A stretch of 64,000 bases of DNA, taken from contig NZ_VBSE01000038.1 of NCBI RefSeq assembly GCF_005930975.1, positions 41,684-105,683 on the forward strand. Reading direction: 5' to 3'. The notes under the pieces are model-generated. The model was not told where the DNA came from, did not search any database, and saw only the letters and a list, made by a program, of their open reading frames with translations. Positions 52,707 to 61,906 of this stretch are shown piece after piece; position 1 is the first letter of the stretch; the number at the start of each line of letters is the position of its first letter. This DNA is from Apilactobacillus kunkeei. Lineage in GTDB: Bacteria; Bacillota; Bacilli; Lactobacillales; Lactobacillaceae. Made by a program: the position numbers and the translations under genes.

Positions 52707-52740
52707 AAAACTGATAACAATGTTTTTTTATCGAGAGAAC

Positions 52741-52808
52741 TAAAGCGTCGTTATCCTAACGATGATTTCTCTGCACAAGAAAAGATTGACGTTTCTGAAT
52801 CATATTAA
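52741..52808 (+). pseudogene. Duplicated 3' end of gatD, right copy of the 68-bp direct repeat
   Basis: Encodes the last 21 residues of GatD (KRRYPNDD to SESY) and the stop codon, with no 5' part. The native-looking terminator 52814-52848 follows six bases later, suggesting that this is where gatD ended before the cassette arrived. Confidence 0.95.
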
Positions 52809-52813
52809 TAAAC

Positions 52814-52848
52814 AAAAAGACGGATACTTAAAGTATCCGTCTTTTTTT
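52814..52848. terminator. Bidirectional terminator after the gatD fragment
   Basis: AAAAAGACGGATACT and AGTATCCGTCTTTTT form a perfect stem with a long T run. It ends rightward transcripts from the precursor gene, which has only a weak AT hairpin of its own, and leftward transcripts of the hydrolase. Confidence 0.92.
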
Positions 52849-53845
52849 ATTTATTTTCGTTTAAATAAGTTTCAATCAAAGGTTTACGACGTTCAATATA
52901 ATATTCATTGGGTGATACTGGATGAATACGGTTAGATAGGAATATCATAGCGCGTTTCTTTTCAGGGATAATGACGATGAAGGTTCCGGTAAAACCAGAT
53001 TGCCAGATAAATGGCATCCCCTTGTAATTAATTCTTTCAAAGCCATAGCTCCTTCCTAAGTCATGCTTAGTCTGGTCGGTGTAAAAACCACGGACCGTGT
53101 CGGAGCTTAGGATTGGATTATCCTCTGGATTCAATACTGATTCAACAAATAACAATAAATCATCCATATTACTGAACAAACCGGCTGAACCACAGTCTTC
53201 ACCTAATACTTGCGCCTTTGGATCATGAACTTTCCCCTGCAATAAACCATTTTGTTTATCATAGGTGGTTGGTACACAGCTACTTGCCTTAGGATGAAAT
53301 GAGCTATTATCCATGTGTAATGGCTTTAATACCATTTCTTGTATCAATGGTTGAATCGATATTCCAGTCACCTTCTTGGCAATTAATCCCAAGAAAATAA
53401 AGTTAACATCGGCATAATGCATTTCGTGGTTTAAACCACTTCCAGCTTTCAGTTGTAATAAGGCCTTAATTAAATCATCGTGATTTAATTGGTCACGATG
53501 TGGAATGTAACCCTCAATTCCTGAAGTGTGAGTAATTAAATTGCGCACAGTCACCTCTGGATATTGCCATTCTGGTAGGTAGTCGGTAATTGAATCTTCT
53601 AGTGATAATTTACCGTCTTCGACGAGCTTTAGAATCACCATCGTGGTTCCAACTACTTTAGTTATGGAGGCCATATCATAGATTAAATGACCGTCGGTTA
53701 ATGGTTCTTTTTCAGGTAATAATTGTTTATTCCCAATCAAATGACGTTGAATACCATCTTCATCAATAAACGCGTAGTTCACTCCTGGGACGACCCCATC
53801 GTCAACTAGCTTTTGAATCGCCAATTCAGTTTTATTATATTTCAT
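52847..53845 (-). CDS. Serine hydrolase, class C beta-lactamase/DD-peptidase fold
   Basis: A 332-residue beta-lactamase-family hydrolase with SxxK in YDMASITKVVG (~50), YxN-like YADVNF and the HTSG element (ITHTSGIEGY). No signal peptide is seen, so it is likely a cytoplasmic esterase or peptidase rather than a beta-lactamase. ATG 53845 is 7 nt after AGGTGAT; GTG 53857 lies in that site. It ends the operon of the exporter pair (16 nt gap). Confidence 0.87.
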   Translation of the reverse strand: MKYNKTELAIQKLVDDGVVPGVNYAFIDEDGIQRHLIGNKQLLPEKEPLTDGHLIYDMASITKVVGTTMVILKLVEDGKLSLEDSITDYLPEWQYPEVTVRNLITHTSGIEGYIPHRDQLNHDDLIKALLQLKAGSGLNHEMHYADVNFIFLGLIAKKVTGISIQPLIQEMVLKPLHMDNSSFHPKASSCVPTTYDKQNGLLQGKVHDPKAQVLGEDCGSAGLFSNMDDLLLFVESVLNPEDNPILSSDTVRGFYTDQTKHDLGRSYGFERINYKGMPFIWQSGFTGTFIVIIPEKKRAMIFLSNRIHPVSPNEYYIERRKPLIETYLNENK

Positions 53846-53861
53846 CGTCTTCATCACCTAA

Positions 53862-55697
53862 TTATAGATTGTTACCAATAAATTGAGAATTGTATAAGTC
53901 AGCGTAGAAACCATTTTGTTCCATTAATGTCTTATGGTTACCTGTTTCTCTAATTTGTCCATGGTTCATCACAATAATCTTTTCAGCGTTTTGTACCGTT
54001 GATAATCTATGTGCAACAACGAAACTTGTACGACCTTGAATCAAACGATCCATTGCGTCTTGGATTAATGATTCCGTTCTAGTATCAACGGAACTAGTAG
54101 CTTCATCCAGAATAAGAATTTCAGGATTAGCTAAGAATGCTCGAGCAATTGTAATTAATTGTCGTTGCCCTTGAGAAATGTTAGAAGCATCTTCATTTAG
54201 CACAGTATTATATCCATCAGGTAATTTTTCAATAAATTCATCGGCTTGAGCTTCTTTAGCAGCTTGATATACCTCTTCGTCAGTTGCATTGGCATTACCA
54301 TACTTAATATTATCGAAAATGGTACCAGTAAATAACCAACTGTCTTGTAGAACCATTGATATGTGTGATCTAAGTTCACTACGTGAGTATTCACGAGTAT
54401 CGATACCGTCTAACTTAATCGAACCAGAATCAATATCATAGAAGCGCTCTAACAAGTTAATGATAGTGGTCTTACCAGCCCCAGTTGGTCCGACAATCGC
54501 AACAGTAGTTCCTTTTGGTACATCTAAGTTAAAGTCCTTAATTAAAGGATTGTCTTCAACATATCTGAAGTTAACATCTTCAAACTTAATCTTATCGTTG
54601 GTGTCTTCGTGAGCCAACTTAACGTCTGAATCCTGCATCTCTGGTTCATCTAGAATTTTAAAAATTCTTTCGGCAGATGCAATAGTTGATTGAATGGTAT
54701 TAGTTAAGTTAGCTAAATTAGTGATTGGTTGGTTAAACATATTGACGTATTGTAAAAATGCTTGAACATTACCTAAAGTAACTGCACCTGCGGCAACCTT
54801 AATTCCACCAAAGATAGCAACAAAAACGTAGTTTAAGTTCTTAACAAAGTTCATTAATGGGAACATAAAACTAGAAACGAATTGTGCCTTCCATGCATAA
54901 CTGTAGTAATTATCATTTTGTTCTTCGAATTGTTTAATTGCTTCTTCTTCACGATTAAAAGTCTTAATGATAGTATGACCAGCAAAGTTTTCTTCAACTT
55001 GACTGTTAACATCACCTAAATGACTTTGTTGTTTACTGAAGAAACGTTGTGACTTAGGAGCAACTACACCGACGATGATTCCAATCAACGGTAATGTACA
55101 GATGGCAACCAATGTTAATGAAAAACTAATTGTTAACATCATATACAAAACACCAAAGAATAAAAGCACACTGGTGATAAATTGAGTTAAGTTAGTTTGA
55201 AGCATTGTAGAAATATTATCCATATCGTTTATCATTCTAGACATAATATCCCCATTAGAATGGGTATCATAGTATGAGATTGGTAAACGTTCTAGCTTAG
55301 CTTTTAAATCTTTTCTCAATTGGTAAACAACCTTTTGAGAAATATAAGTCATAATAAACTGTTGTCCAACATTAAATAACGCTGCCAAAATATACAATGA
55401 AGCGACCGTTATTAAGATGTGACCAACTGCTGTAAAATCAATTGGAATTGAAGAGATGTGTAAACCTTGTTTCTTCATTACAAAGGCTTTCATCACACCT
55501 TTATAAATTTCGGTTGTCGCTTCCCCTAAAATCTTAGGAGTAACAATTTGTAAGACAACCGCAGCAATTGCCATGATTAATGTGAAGACGATTCCTAGCA
55601 TCCATGGTTTAACATACTTCACTAAACGCCATGTTGCTGACCAAAAATTTTCTGCTTTAGCGCCCTTTCCTTTTCCATGATTATGCACGGTCGTCAT
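53862..55697 (-). CDS. Heterodimeric ABC exporter, catalytic-site Walker B subunit
   Basis: A 611-residue exporter with six transmembrane helices (~30-340) and an ATPase: Walker A GPTGAGKTT, signature ISQGQRQL (degenerate), Walker B ILILDEATSSVD (canonical Glu). With the adjacent subunit it forms an LmrCD/BmrCD-type pair with one degenerate ATP site, built from this SQGQ signature and the partner's Asp. Multidrug or lipid export is likely. Start 55697 overlaps the upstream gene by 17 nt; GTG 55688 is an alternative with better site spacing. Confidence 0.93.
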   Translation of the reverse strand: MTTVHNHGKGKGAKAENFWSATWRLVKYVKPWMLGIVFTLIMAIAAVVLQIVTPKILGEATTEIYKGVMKAFVMKKQGLHISSIPIDFTAVGHILITVASLYILAALFNVGQQFIMTYISQKVVYQLRKDLKAKLERLPISYYDTHSNGDIMSRMINDMDNISTMLQTNLTQFITSVLLFFGVLYMMLTISFSLTLVAICTLPLIGIIVGVVAPKSQRFFSKQQSHLGDVNSQVEENFAGHTIIKTFNREEEAIKQFEEQNDNYYSYAWKAQFVSSFMFPLMNFVKNLNYVFVAIFGGIKVAAGAVTLGNVQAFLQYVNMFNQPITNLANLTNTIQSTIASAERIFKILDEPEMQDSDVKLAHEDTNDKIKFEDVNFRYVEDNPLIKDFNLDVPKGTTVAIVGPTGAGKTTIINLLERFYDIDSGSIKLDGIDTREYSRSELRSHISMVLQDSWLFTGTIFDNIKYGNANATDEEVYQAAKEAQADEFIEKLPDGYNTVLNEDASNISQGQRQLITIARAFLANPEILILDEATSSVDTRTESLIQDAMDRLIQGRTSFVVAHRLSTVQNAEKIIVMNHGQIRETGNHKTLMEQNGFYADLYNSQFIGNNL

Positions 55698-57414
55698 CTC
55701 CCTTCTTAATTTGTGAGTCTAAGATAGCACGGTAATATGGGTTGTCCTTGGATAGTTCTGCGTGAGTGCCTGATCCAACGACCTTACCATTGTTCAATAC
55801 CAAGATGACATCAGCATCGGCAACAGTTGAAATTCTTTGCGCAACAATGACTGTTACAGCGTTTTTAATCTTTTCATCCTTGTTTAATGCTTGTCTTAAT
55901 TCGGCGTCAGTCTTGAAGTCCAATGCTGAGAATGAATCATCAAATACATATATATCTGCATTCTTTAGAATAGTTCTAGCAATTGCCAAACGTTGTTTTT
56001 GACCACCAGAGAAGTTGTCACCATTTTGTTCGACGCGGGCATCTAATCCGCCCTCTTCTTTTACAAAGTCATCAGCTTTAGCAATTTCTAGTGCATGCCA
56101 AACTTCATCATCAGTAGCATTTTCATTACCATACATCATGTTTTCCCTAACAGTACCAGTGAATAAAACTGCCTTTTGTTGAGTGATTGATATTAACTTG
56201 TGAAGTTCTTTTTGCGACATGTCCTTGATTGGAGTGTCATCAATTTTGATTTCTCCACCAGAAACATCATATAGTCTTGGAATCAAGTTCACCAAACTAG
56301 ACTTACCTGAACCAGTTTCCCCAATAATAGCAACCGTTTGTCCAGCTTTAGCCGAGAAATTGACATCCTCTAGTGCTAATTTAGTATTATCACCATATTT
56401 AAAATTAACATGGTCAAATGAAAGACTAGCGACACTGGATTTAGGTTCAACTGGATTTTTAGAGTCTACGATCGAATCTTCAACATCCAAGACTTCATTA
56501 ATACGACTAGCAGATGCTTGCGCTCTTGGAATAAATACAAAAAGCATTGATAGCATCATAAAACTAATCAAGATTTGTGTAGCATAAGTCATAAATGATA
56601 CCAAGTTACCAACTGCCAATGAATTAGTTGAAATCATTTTGGCACCAAACCAAACAATTCCAACATTTGTAGCACTTAATATCAAAGTCATAAGTGGAAA
56701 CATTAGTGAAGTTAACATAAAGACTTTAATTCCAGTCTTAGCATACTTATTATTATATTTATCAAAACGGTCTTGTTCATATTGATCACGATTAAATGCA
56801 CGGATAACACGAACACCGGTTAGACCTTCTCTAAATACTAAGTTCAATTTATCAGTTTGACCTTGTAATTTCTTAAACAATGGTCCCGCAAATGACATAA
56901 TAACAAATACAGACACTAATAAGACACCTAATGCACATAGAAAGACAACGGTAAGATGTGGACTCTTAACAAAGGCCAATACCATTGCTCCTACCAACAT
57001 AATTGGTGCCATTACCATCATTCTTAATACTTGAATCATTACGTTTTGGATTTGAACAACATCATTAGTATTTCTAGTAATTAATGATGCATCCCCAAAT
57101 TTATCCAAGTCTTGATCAGCTAAATAAATGATTTTGCGGTATAAAGCTGATCTAATTTTCTTTCCCATTTTTTGAGATTGAGTGGCAGCAAAGAAAATGT
57201 TTCCTCCTGCTGCTAATACCCCGATAAATGCAACTCCTAACATCTTAAGGCCTTGTGTCCAAATATAATGAATATCATTTTGAGCAACACCCTTGTCAAT
57301 TAAGTTAGAAGTAACAGTTGGTAAATACAAATCACTTGAGACTTGTACAACCATAAATAGGACAGCAGCAAGTACTGCCCACCATACTAAATACTTTTTA
57401 GCAAGTTTTATCAT
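55681..57414 (-). CDS. Heterodimeric ABC exporter, degenerate Walker B subunit
   Basis: A 577-residue exporter half with Walker A GETGSGKSS, canonical signature NFSGGQKQR and Walker B YVFDDSFSALD, where Asp replaces the catalytic Glu, as in LmrC/BmrC. Start ATG 57414 after GGAGTG; GTG 57426 overlaps that site. First gene of the exporter-hydrolase operon. Confidence 0.93.
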   Translation of the reverse strand: MIKLAKKYLVWWAVLAAVLFMVVQVSSDLYLPTVTSNLIDKGVAQNDIHYIWTQGLKMLGVAFIGVLAAGGNIFFAATQSQKMGKKIRSALYRKIIYLADQDLDKFGDASLITRNTNDVVQIQNVMIQVLRMMVMAPIMLVGAMVLAFVKSPHLTVVFLCALGVLLVSVFVIMSFAGPLFKKLQGQTDKLNLVFREGLTGVRVIRAFNRDQYEQDRFDKYNNKYAKTGIKVFMLTSLMFPLMTLILSATNVGIVWFGAKMISTNSLAVGNLVSFMTYATQILISFMMLSMLFVFIPRAQASASRINEVLDVEDSIVDSKNPVEPKSSVASLSFDHVNFKYGDNTKLALEDVNFSAKAGQTVAIIGETGSGKSSLVNLIPRLYDVSGGEIKIDDTPIKDMSQKELHKLISITQQKAVLFTGTVRENMMYGNENATDDEVWHALEIAKADDFVKEEGGLDARVEQNGDNFSGGQKQRLAIARTILKNADIYVFDDSFSALDFKTDAELRQALNKDEKIKNAVTVIVAQRISTVADADVILVLNNGKVVGSGTHAELSKDNPYYRAILDSQIKKGDDDRA

Positions 57415-57544
57415 ATTTACATTCACTCCGAACGATTTTTTTATTAATTGCCGTTTTAAAATTCAAATGATTATTATATACTCTAATCGTAGATTTTAAA
57501 AGGAATTGAACCCTTTTATTAAATACAAATAAAGGAGTAATACT

Positions 57545-57874
57545 ATGGGAAGCAATTCAGATGCACTTAGAAACGTTTTAACGTTTGTCAAAAACAATCC
57601 TGATAAGGTCATCATTAATAACAATAAGTACAACAATGCCATTCAAATGCTCATCCAAGATGACGTTGCTGTCGGTAATCCTGACCTATTCTTTCCCAAG
57701 AACAGAATTAGAGCTAACCGAATGAATCGAGCATTTTTAGAGGAAAATAGTCACCTCTTAGATTATTTCAGTGAAATGACCGATACAAGTTCAATGGCAT
57801 TCAATGACGTCTGGATCTCTACCAGTCATATCTTAGACCTAGGTAAATATTTCTTAGATTTATCTTTTGAATAG
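57545..57874 (+). CDS. Hypothetical protein, 109 residues
   Basis: A soluble, mixed-charge protein with a good AAAGGAGT site and normal codon use, divergent from the ABC exporter operon. The sequence (NNPDKVIINNNKYNNAIQML, DLFFPKNRIRANRMNRAF) matches no family I recognise. No membrane segment or signal peptide. Confidence 0.65.
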   Translation: MGSNSDALRNVLTFVKNNPDKVIINNNKYNNAIQMLIQDDVAVGNPDLFFPKNRIRANRMNRAFLEENSHLLDYFSEMTDTSSMAFNDVWISTSHILDLGKYFLDLSFE

Positions 57875-57985
57875 ACTCAACATTAACTATAACAAAATTT
57901 TTATGCTATAAAAAGCAACATCTTGACGTTTTTTATTTTAAATAGTATTATTTTATACTGTTAGTATAAAAAACGGAGCTATAAA

Positions 57986-58339
57986 ATGAACAGTAAAATC
58001 GCCGCAATTATTATCTCAATATGTGAATTCTTCCTGGTTGCCCTATATACTGCAACCGGAACGATATACGCATTTTCAGATGGTCTCGACATTGAAAATG
58101 CCGACATAATCGGCTTAATATTCTTTATCCTCGCGCTTTGCTATCTAATTCAAATTATCTTCAATTTCTTTTTAAGAAGCATATTAGCCAAAGAAGTATT
58201 TTTAGGAATCCTAGTACTGATTTTCTTCGCTACTTGTATGTTTACTACGGATATTAATCTTGAATTAGTAATCATTAATTGGATTGTGATTATCGCAAAC
58301 ATTTTAAACGTGATGGATTTAGACTTATTGAAATTCTAA
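57986..58339 (+). CDS. Hypothetical membrane protein, 117 residues
   Basis: Four predicted transmembrane segments (~7-29, ~43-62, ~70-87, ~92-112). ATG follows CGGAGC. A terminator hairpin comes directly after the stop codon, so it is a single-gene unit. Function unknown. Size and layout resemble the protein at 62314-62676, without clear identity. Confidence 0.65.
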   Translation: MNSKIAAIIISICEFFLVALYTATGTIYAFSDGLDIENADIIGLIFFILALCYLIQIIFNFFLRSILAKEVFLGILVLIFFATCMFTTDINLELVIINWIVIIANILNVMDLDLLKF

Positions 58340-58365
58340 GTAGGACAGTTTGTCCTACTTTTTTC
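58339..58365 (+). terminator. Terminator after the 117-residue membrane protein
   Basis: AAGTAGGACA/TGTCCTACTT hairpin followed by T residues, immediately 3' of the stop codon. Confidence 0.85.
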
Positions 58366-58446
58366 TTATGTTTTCGATTAATAAAAGTGAATATTATTAA
58401 TTATTAATATATAATAGGTAGTAATTTAATTAAGGAGTTATCCATT

Positions 58447-58998
58447 ATGAGTAATGAAGCCTTACTGATTATTGATTACACAAACGATTTCGTTGATGAT
58501 AAAGGAAAATTAACCGTTGGAAAACCTGGTCAAGTGTTGGTTGACTACATCGTTGATCTAGCGGAAGAATTTCGTCAAGCTGGCAAGTGGGTCATCCTGC
58601 CAACCGACTTGCATCAAGAAAATAACCCTTATCACCCAGAAACTAAGTTATTCCCTCCTCACAATTTAAAAGATACTTGGGGACGTGAATTTTACGGCGA
58701 ATTAAATAACTGGTATAACGAGCACAAGGATGAAGAAAAAGTCTATATGTATGACAAGACTAGATACAGTGCTTTTGCCGGAACTGATTTAGATCTTCGA
58801 TTACGTGAAAGAAAAATCGATACACTACACCTAGTTGGGGTCTGCACAGACATCTGTGTATTGCACACTGCAATTTCTGCTTATAATTTAAACTATAACG
58901 TGGTTGTTCATGAAAAAGGTGTCGCCGGATTAACTCAAGCTGGTCATGACTTTGCATTAAATCATTTCAAAGGTAGCCTTGGTGCTATTGTTAAGTAA
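58447..58998 (+). CDS. Cysteine hydrolase, nicotinamidase/isochorismatase family
   Basis: A 183-residue isochorismatase-fold enzyme with catalytic Asp in LIIDYTNDF (D9), Lys in MYDKTRYSAFAGT (~101) and nucleophile Cys in VGVCTDICVLH (~134-139). Nicotinamidase (PncA-like) is the best guess, supported by D-K-C and the metal-site region DLHQENNPYHPE. It has its own terminator. Confidence 0.88.
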   Translation: MSNEALLIIDYTNDFVDDKGKLTVGKPGQVLVDYIVDLAEEFRQAGKWVILPTDLHQENNPYHPETKLFPPHNLKDTWGREFYGELNNWYNEHKDEEKVYMYDKTRYSAFAGTDLDLRLRERKIDTLHLVGVCTDICVLHTAISAYNLNYNVVVHEKGVAGLTQAGHDFALNHFKGSLGAIVK

Positions 58999-59000
58999 AC

Positions 59001-59030
59001 AAAAGAAGCTATCAAATGATAGCTTCTTTT
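59001..59030 (+). terminator. Terminator after the cysteine hydrolase gene
   Basis: AAAAGAAGCTATC and GATAGCTTCTTTT form a perfect stem with T run. Confidence 0.88.
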
Positions 59031-59077
59031 GTTTATTCCGAAAACTTATAATTTTGTATTATAAATAATTTCATCAA

Positions 59078-59834
59078 TTAATTAACACTTACATAATGCC
59101 TAATACTAAATTTCCAAAAAAATCTGCTAATTATAAATAAAACAATTGCAATAACTATAAAAAATATGATTCTGTCTTATTACATATTCCGCAGGAATGT
59201 TTGTACTACATAAAATTGGTAAAAGAATTAAAAAAACAGCATTACTTGTTTTTTTGAATACAATAGATGGAAATTGATTTAATGACAAAATACCGAAAAA
59301 CAATTCATGTATATCATCTATATTAATAAACCAAATTGCAGAAGTAGTTACTATGAACCATAAACTGTAGCAAGTTAAAATACTTACTAATACTAATAAT
59401 ATAATTATTGGTAAGTATTTTATATCAATCAAATTATAGTAAGTAATAATGATGATTGGCGGCATGACATTTAAAATATTTCCAAAGTCAAACTTTCTGA
59501 AGGACACGAAAAATTGACTATCAATTGGTTTAATTAAAATATTATCAAGGCTACCATTTCTTACCATTCTTGGGAAATATGGTAAGTTGGATATACATAA
59601 ACTAAATAATATTGATTTTATTATCTCGCTAAATGAAACCAAAATTAACAAGTATCTTAAAGAAACGCCATGAATACCATAAGCAGAAATATATATATAT
59701 TTGTAAAAAAACACGCTTATAGTAAACCATGTGGCCTCATCTATAAAGCTAATAATAAAATTTGTTCTGTAAATTAATAAATTTGCAAAATTTATTTTTA
59801 TAAGTGATAACAAAATATTTATCTTATTTTTCAT
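59078..59834 (-). pseudogene. ABC-2 permease (COG3694-like), C terminus frameshifted
   Basis: A membrane protein of the ABC-2 class, third gene of an ATPase-permease-permease set. The reading frame runs to 59127 and ends oddly in a hydrophilic, Cys/Asn-rich stretch after IPAEYVIRQ. In a shifted frame starting near 59170 the sequence continues as IIFFIVIAIVLFIISRFFWK and stops at 59078, exactly a last transmembrane helix and basic tail. A single extra base around 59166-59174 explains this. The product probably lacks its final helix. ATG 59834 is preferred. Sequencing error is possible. Confidence 0.8.
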
Positions 59835-60621
59835 TTCCGTCATACCTCATTAATCCTCTTTTCCAAAATAGCATTATCAAATATGCTAATATTAGAATCC
59901 AAATAAAAATAATCAGTAAAGCTTTTAAGCAATTGAAATAATCTATTTTTTTTAAAATTAAATTTAAAGGAAAATATATGATATAAGGAAACGGTGTAAA
60001 AAAAAGAACGCTTTGTAATTTTTCTGGAAATAAGCTCAAAGGAATCAATGATCCTGCAAAAAACTGAATAATTATTTCAAGAGTATATGAAACTGCCGAA
60101 ATTTCTATTATAAAAAAGGACATAAGTATAAGTAAGTAATATAACAAAAACGATATAATTGATGAACATATCAGGAAAAAGGTAAATAAAAGAAGCGAGA
60201 TAAAAGTATTATTATTATAACTTCCCTTAATAACGTAAAAAAATAAAATAATAAAAATTAGTGGAACATTAATAAGTAGTTTCAGTAAAACACCCGCAAA
60301 AAAAGAGGACATCCTGTATTTAAAATAAGATATAGGTAACAACAAAAATTTAATAATTCCACCTTCACGAATATCATTATTCATATCCCATTGGAAGTCT
60401 GGTGTAATACAGACATTTAATATACAACTAAATAAATAGTAAATAATCATTTGTGTTCTATCGAATCCTCCTACGATAGATGAATAGTTGTAAATATATA
60501 ACCATATGACTATATACCCAAGAAGTGGTATAGACGAAAATAGAAAGTTCAATAAAAATGATGATCTATATTGTAAGTGTTTTTTAAACTTTAATTCAAA
60601 TACTTTTTTATAAATTCCCAT
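59824..60621 (-). CDS. ABC-2 type permease (COG4587-like)
   Basis: A 265-residue membrane protein with six transmembrane segments and no ATPase motifs, typical size for the first permease of COG4586/4587/3694 transporters. ATG 60621 is 6 nt after GGAG; it overlaps the ATPase gene by 14 nt and the next permease by 11 nt. Very AT-rich. Substrate unknown. Confidence 0.8.
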   Translation of the reverse strand: MGIYKKVFELKFKKHLQYRSSFLLNFLFSSIPLLGYIVIWLYIYNYSSIVGGFDRTQMIIYYLFSCILNVCITPDFQWDMNNDIREGGIIKFLLLPISYFKYRMSSFFAGVLLKLLINVPLIFIILFFYVIKGSYNNNTFISLLLFTFFLICSSIISFLLYYLLILMSFFIIEISAVSYTLEIIIQFFAGSLIPLSLFPEKLQSVLFFTPFPYIIYFPLNLILKKIDYFNCLKALLIIFIWILILAYLIMLFWKRGLMRYDGNEK

Positions 60622-61597
60622 TTTTTTCTCCATTCAGGTACAATTCTTCTATTATATCTTGCATATCTAGGCTTCTAATTTTAAAACTAATTATGTCATT
60701 ATCTAATGAAATAACTTTCAAACAATAATCAATCTTCTTTTTTTCTATTTTTATGGTTAATCCATAGTTTGTAATATTAGTGACAGCATTAGATATCTTT
60801 TTTATTATCGGATGAATATTGGTGATACTAACATCAAGATATACAAATTCATCATTTATGTTACTTAAACTTTTTATAGATCCATCATAAATTTTTTTAC
60901 CTTTAGAAATAACTATTAACCTATCAGATAATGCAGTGATGTCATCAATACTATGACTTGTTAATATTATTGTCGTTTCATTTCTTTTCTTGTAATCATT
61001 TAAAAACTTTCTTATTTCTTTTTGAGTTATGAAGTCAAGTCCTATTGTTGGTTCATCTAAAAATAAAACATCAGGGTCATGAATTAATGAACAAATCAAC
61101 TCGCATTTCATTCTTTCACCTAAAGAGAGTGATCTTGTTGGTGAATCAATTATTTTTTCTATTTTTAATAATGTTAAAAGTCTTTTTAGGTTTTCATTAA
61201 ATTTATCGTCAGGTATATTGTAAATTGACTTATAAAGATTAAAGGTTTCCCTTGGTGATAAATCCCACCATAGTTGACTTTTCTGTCCCATTACAACACC
61301 TATTCTTTTTAAAAAAACATTTCTTTTCTCAAATGGAGAATAACCTAATACTTTAACTTCTCCCTTTGTTGGCAAAATGGTTCCATTCATAATTTTAATT
61401 AGTGTGGATTTCCCCGCACCATTTTCACCAATCAATCCAATAGTTTCACCTTTGCAAACAGAAAATGTTACGTCATTTACAGCATTTATTTCTTCAAAGT
61501 TTCTAAAAAAAATTGATTTTATGTAGGAAATAATGCCACCACTTATAATGTTTCTTTTATAATTTTTTTGAACGTTATTTAATTTTATAGTTTCCAT
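60608..61597 (-). CDS. ABC transporter ATP-binding protein (COG4586-like)
   Basis: A 329-residue ATPase: Walker A GENGAGKST (~57), the WWDLSPRETFNLYK element typical of this group, signature SLGERMK (variant), Walker B VLFLDEPTIGLD, H-loop LTSHS and a C-terminal extension of ~90 residues. It powers the two permeases downstream. Its start overlaps a broken small upstream gene by 13 nt. Confidence 0.88.
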   Translation of the reverse strand: METIKLNNVQKNYKRNIISGGIISYIKSIFFRNFEEINAVNDVTFSVCKGETIGLIGENGAGKSTLIKIMNGTILPTKGEVKVLGYSPFEKRNVFLKRIGVVMGQKSQLWWDLSPRETFNLYKSIYNIPDDKFNENLKRLLTLLKIEKIIDSPTRSLSLGERMKCELICSLIHDPDVLFLDEPTIGLDFITQKEIRKFLNDYKKRNETTIILTSHSIDDITALSDRLIVISKGKKIYDGSIKSLSNINDEFVYLDVSITNIHPIIKKISNAVTNITNYGLTIKIEKKKIDYCLKVISLDNDIISFKIRSLDMQDIIEELYLNGEKNGNL

Positions 61598-61857
61598 TTA
61601 AAAAAATCTCCGCTAGTCGGTACTACAACATGCCCAACATTGTTTTTGTTTATTTCTTGTATTATTTTGACACCACATCCTATAATTTCATCATGGCGTA
61701 GAGTAACTATCATTTTTTTGATATTCAATTAACACATTTTTCATATCAACTATGATAATTTTGTCATTAACCTCATCAATTAATTCCATATTATCACTAT
61801 GTTATTGATTTCATCTGATAATGAAGTTGTACTAATGTTCTTTTCTTCATCGTTCAT
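61585..61857 (-). pseudogene. Broken small gene upstream of the ABC-2 transporter
   Basis: Three open segments lie end to end in alternating frames: ATG 61857 to 61780 (MNDEEKNISTTSLSDEINN), ATG 61789 to 61691 (MELIDEVNDKIIIVDMKNV) and 61713 to 61585 (a 42-residue end with DEIIGCGVKIIQ and VGHVVVPTSGDFFKWKL). First and last are in the same frame, so one shift and one compensating shift would rebuild a protein of about 88 residues. The last segment overlaps the ATPase start as an operon gene would. I do not recognise the family. Confidence 0.6.
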
Positions 61858-61886
61858 ATAATCACCACTTTTTTAAGTTATGAATG

Positions 61887-61906
61887 AATAATAACATGTT
61901 ATTATT
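61887..61906. promoter_or_regulatory. 20-bp perfect palindrome, candidate operator
   Basis: AATAATAACATGTTATTATT, about 30 nt upstream of the broken gene and ABC-2 transporter. Its symmetry suggests a dimeric repressor site. The rest of the 456-nt gap (61858-62313) is AT-rich; I see no gene in it. Confidence 0.45.

Noticed and set aside
52707..52740. Possible precursor-gene terminator (AAAAAAC/GTTTTTT)
   Set aside because: Only weak A-T pairing with a large loop; the strong hairpin at 52814-52848 is a better end for this transcript.
48037..52740. Integrase or transposase inside the RiPP cassette
   Set aside because: None found in any frame; the direct repeats are the only trace of how it arrived.
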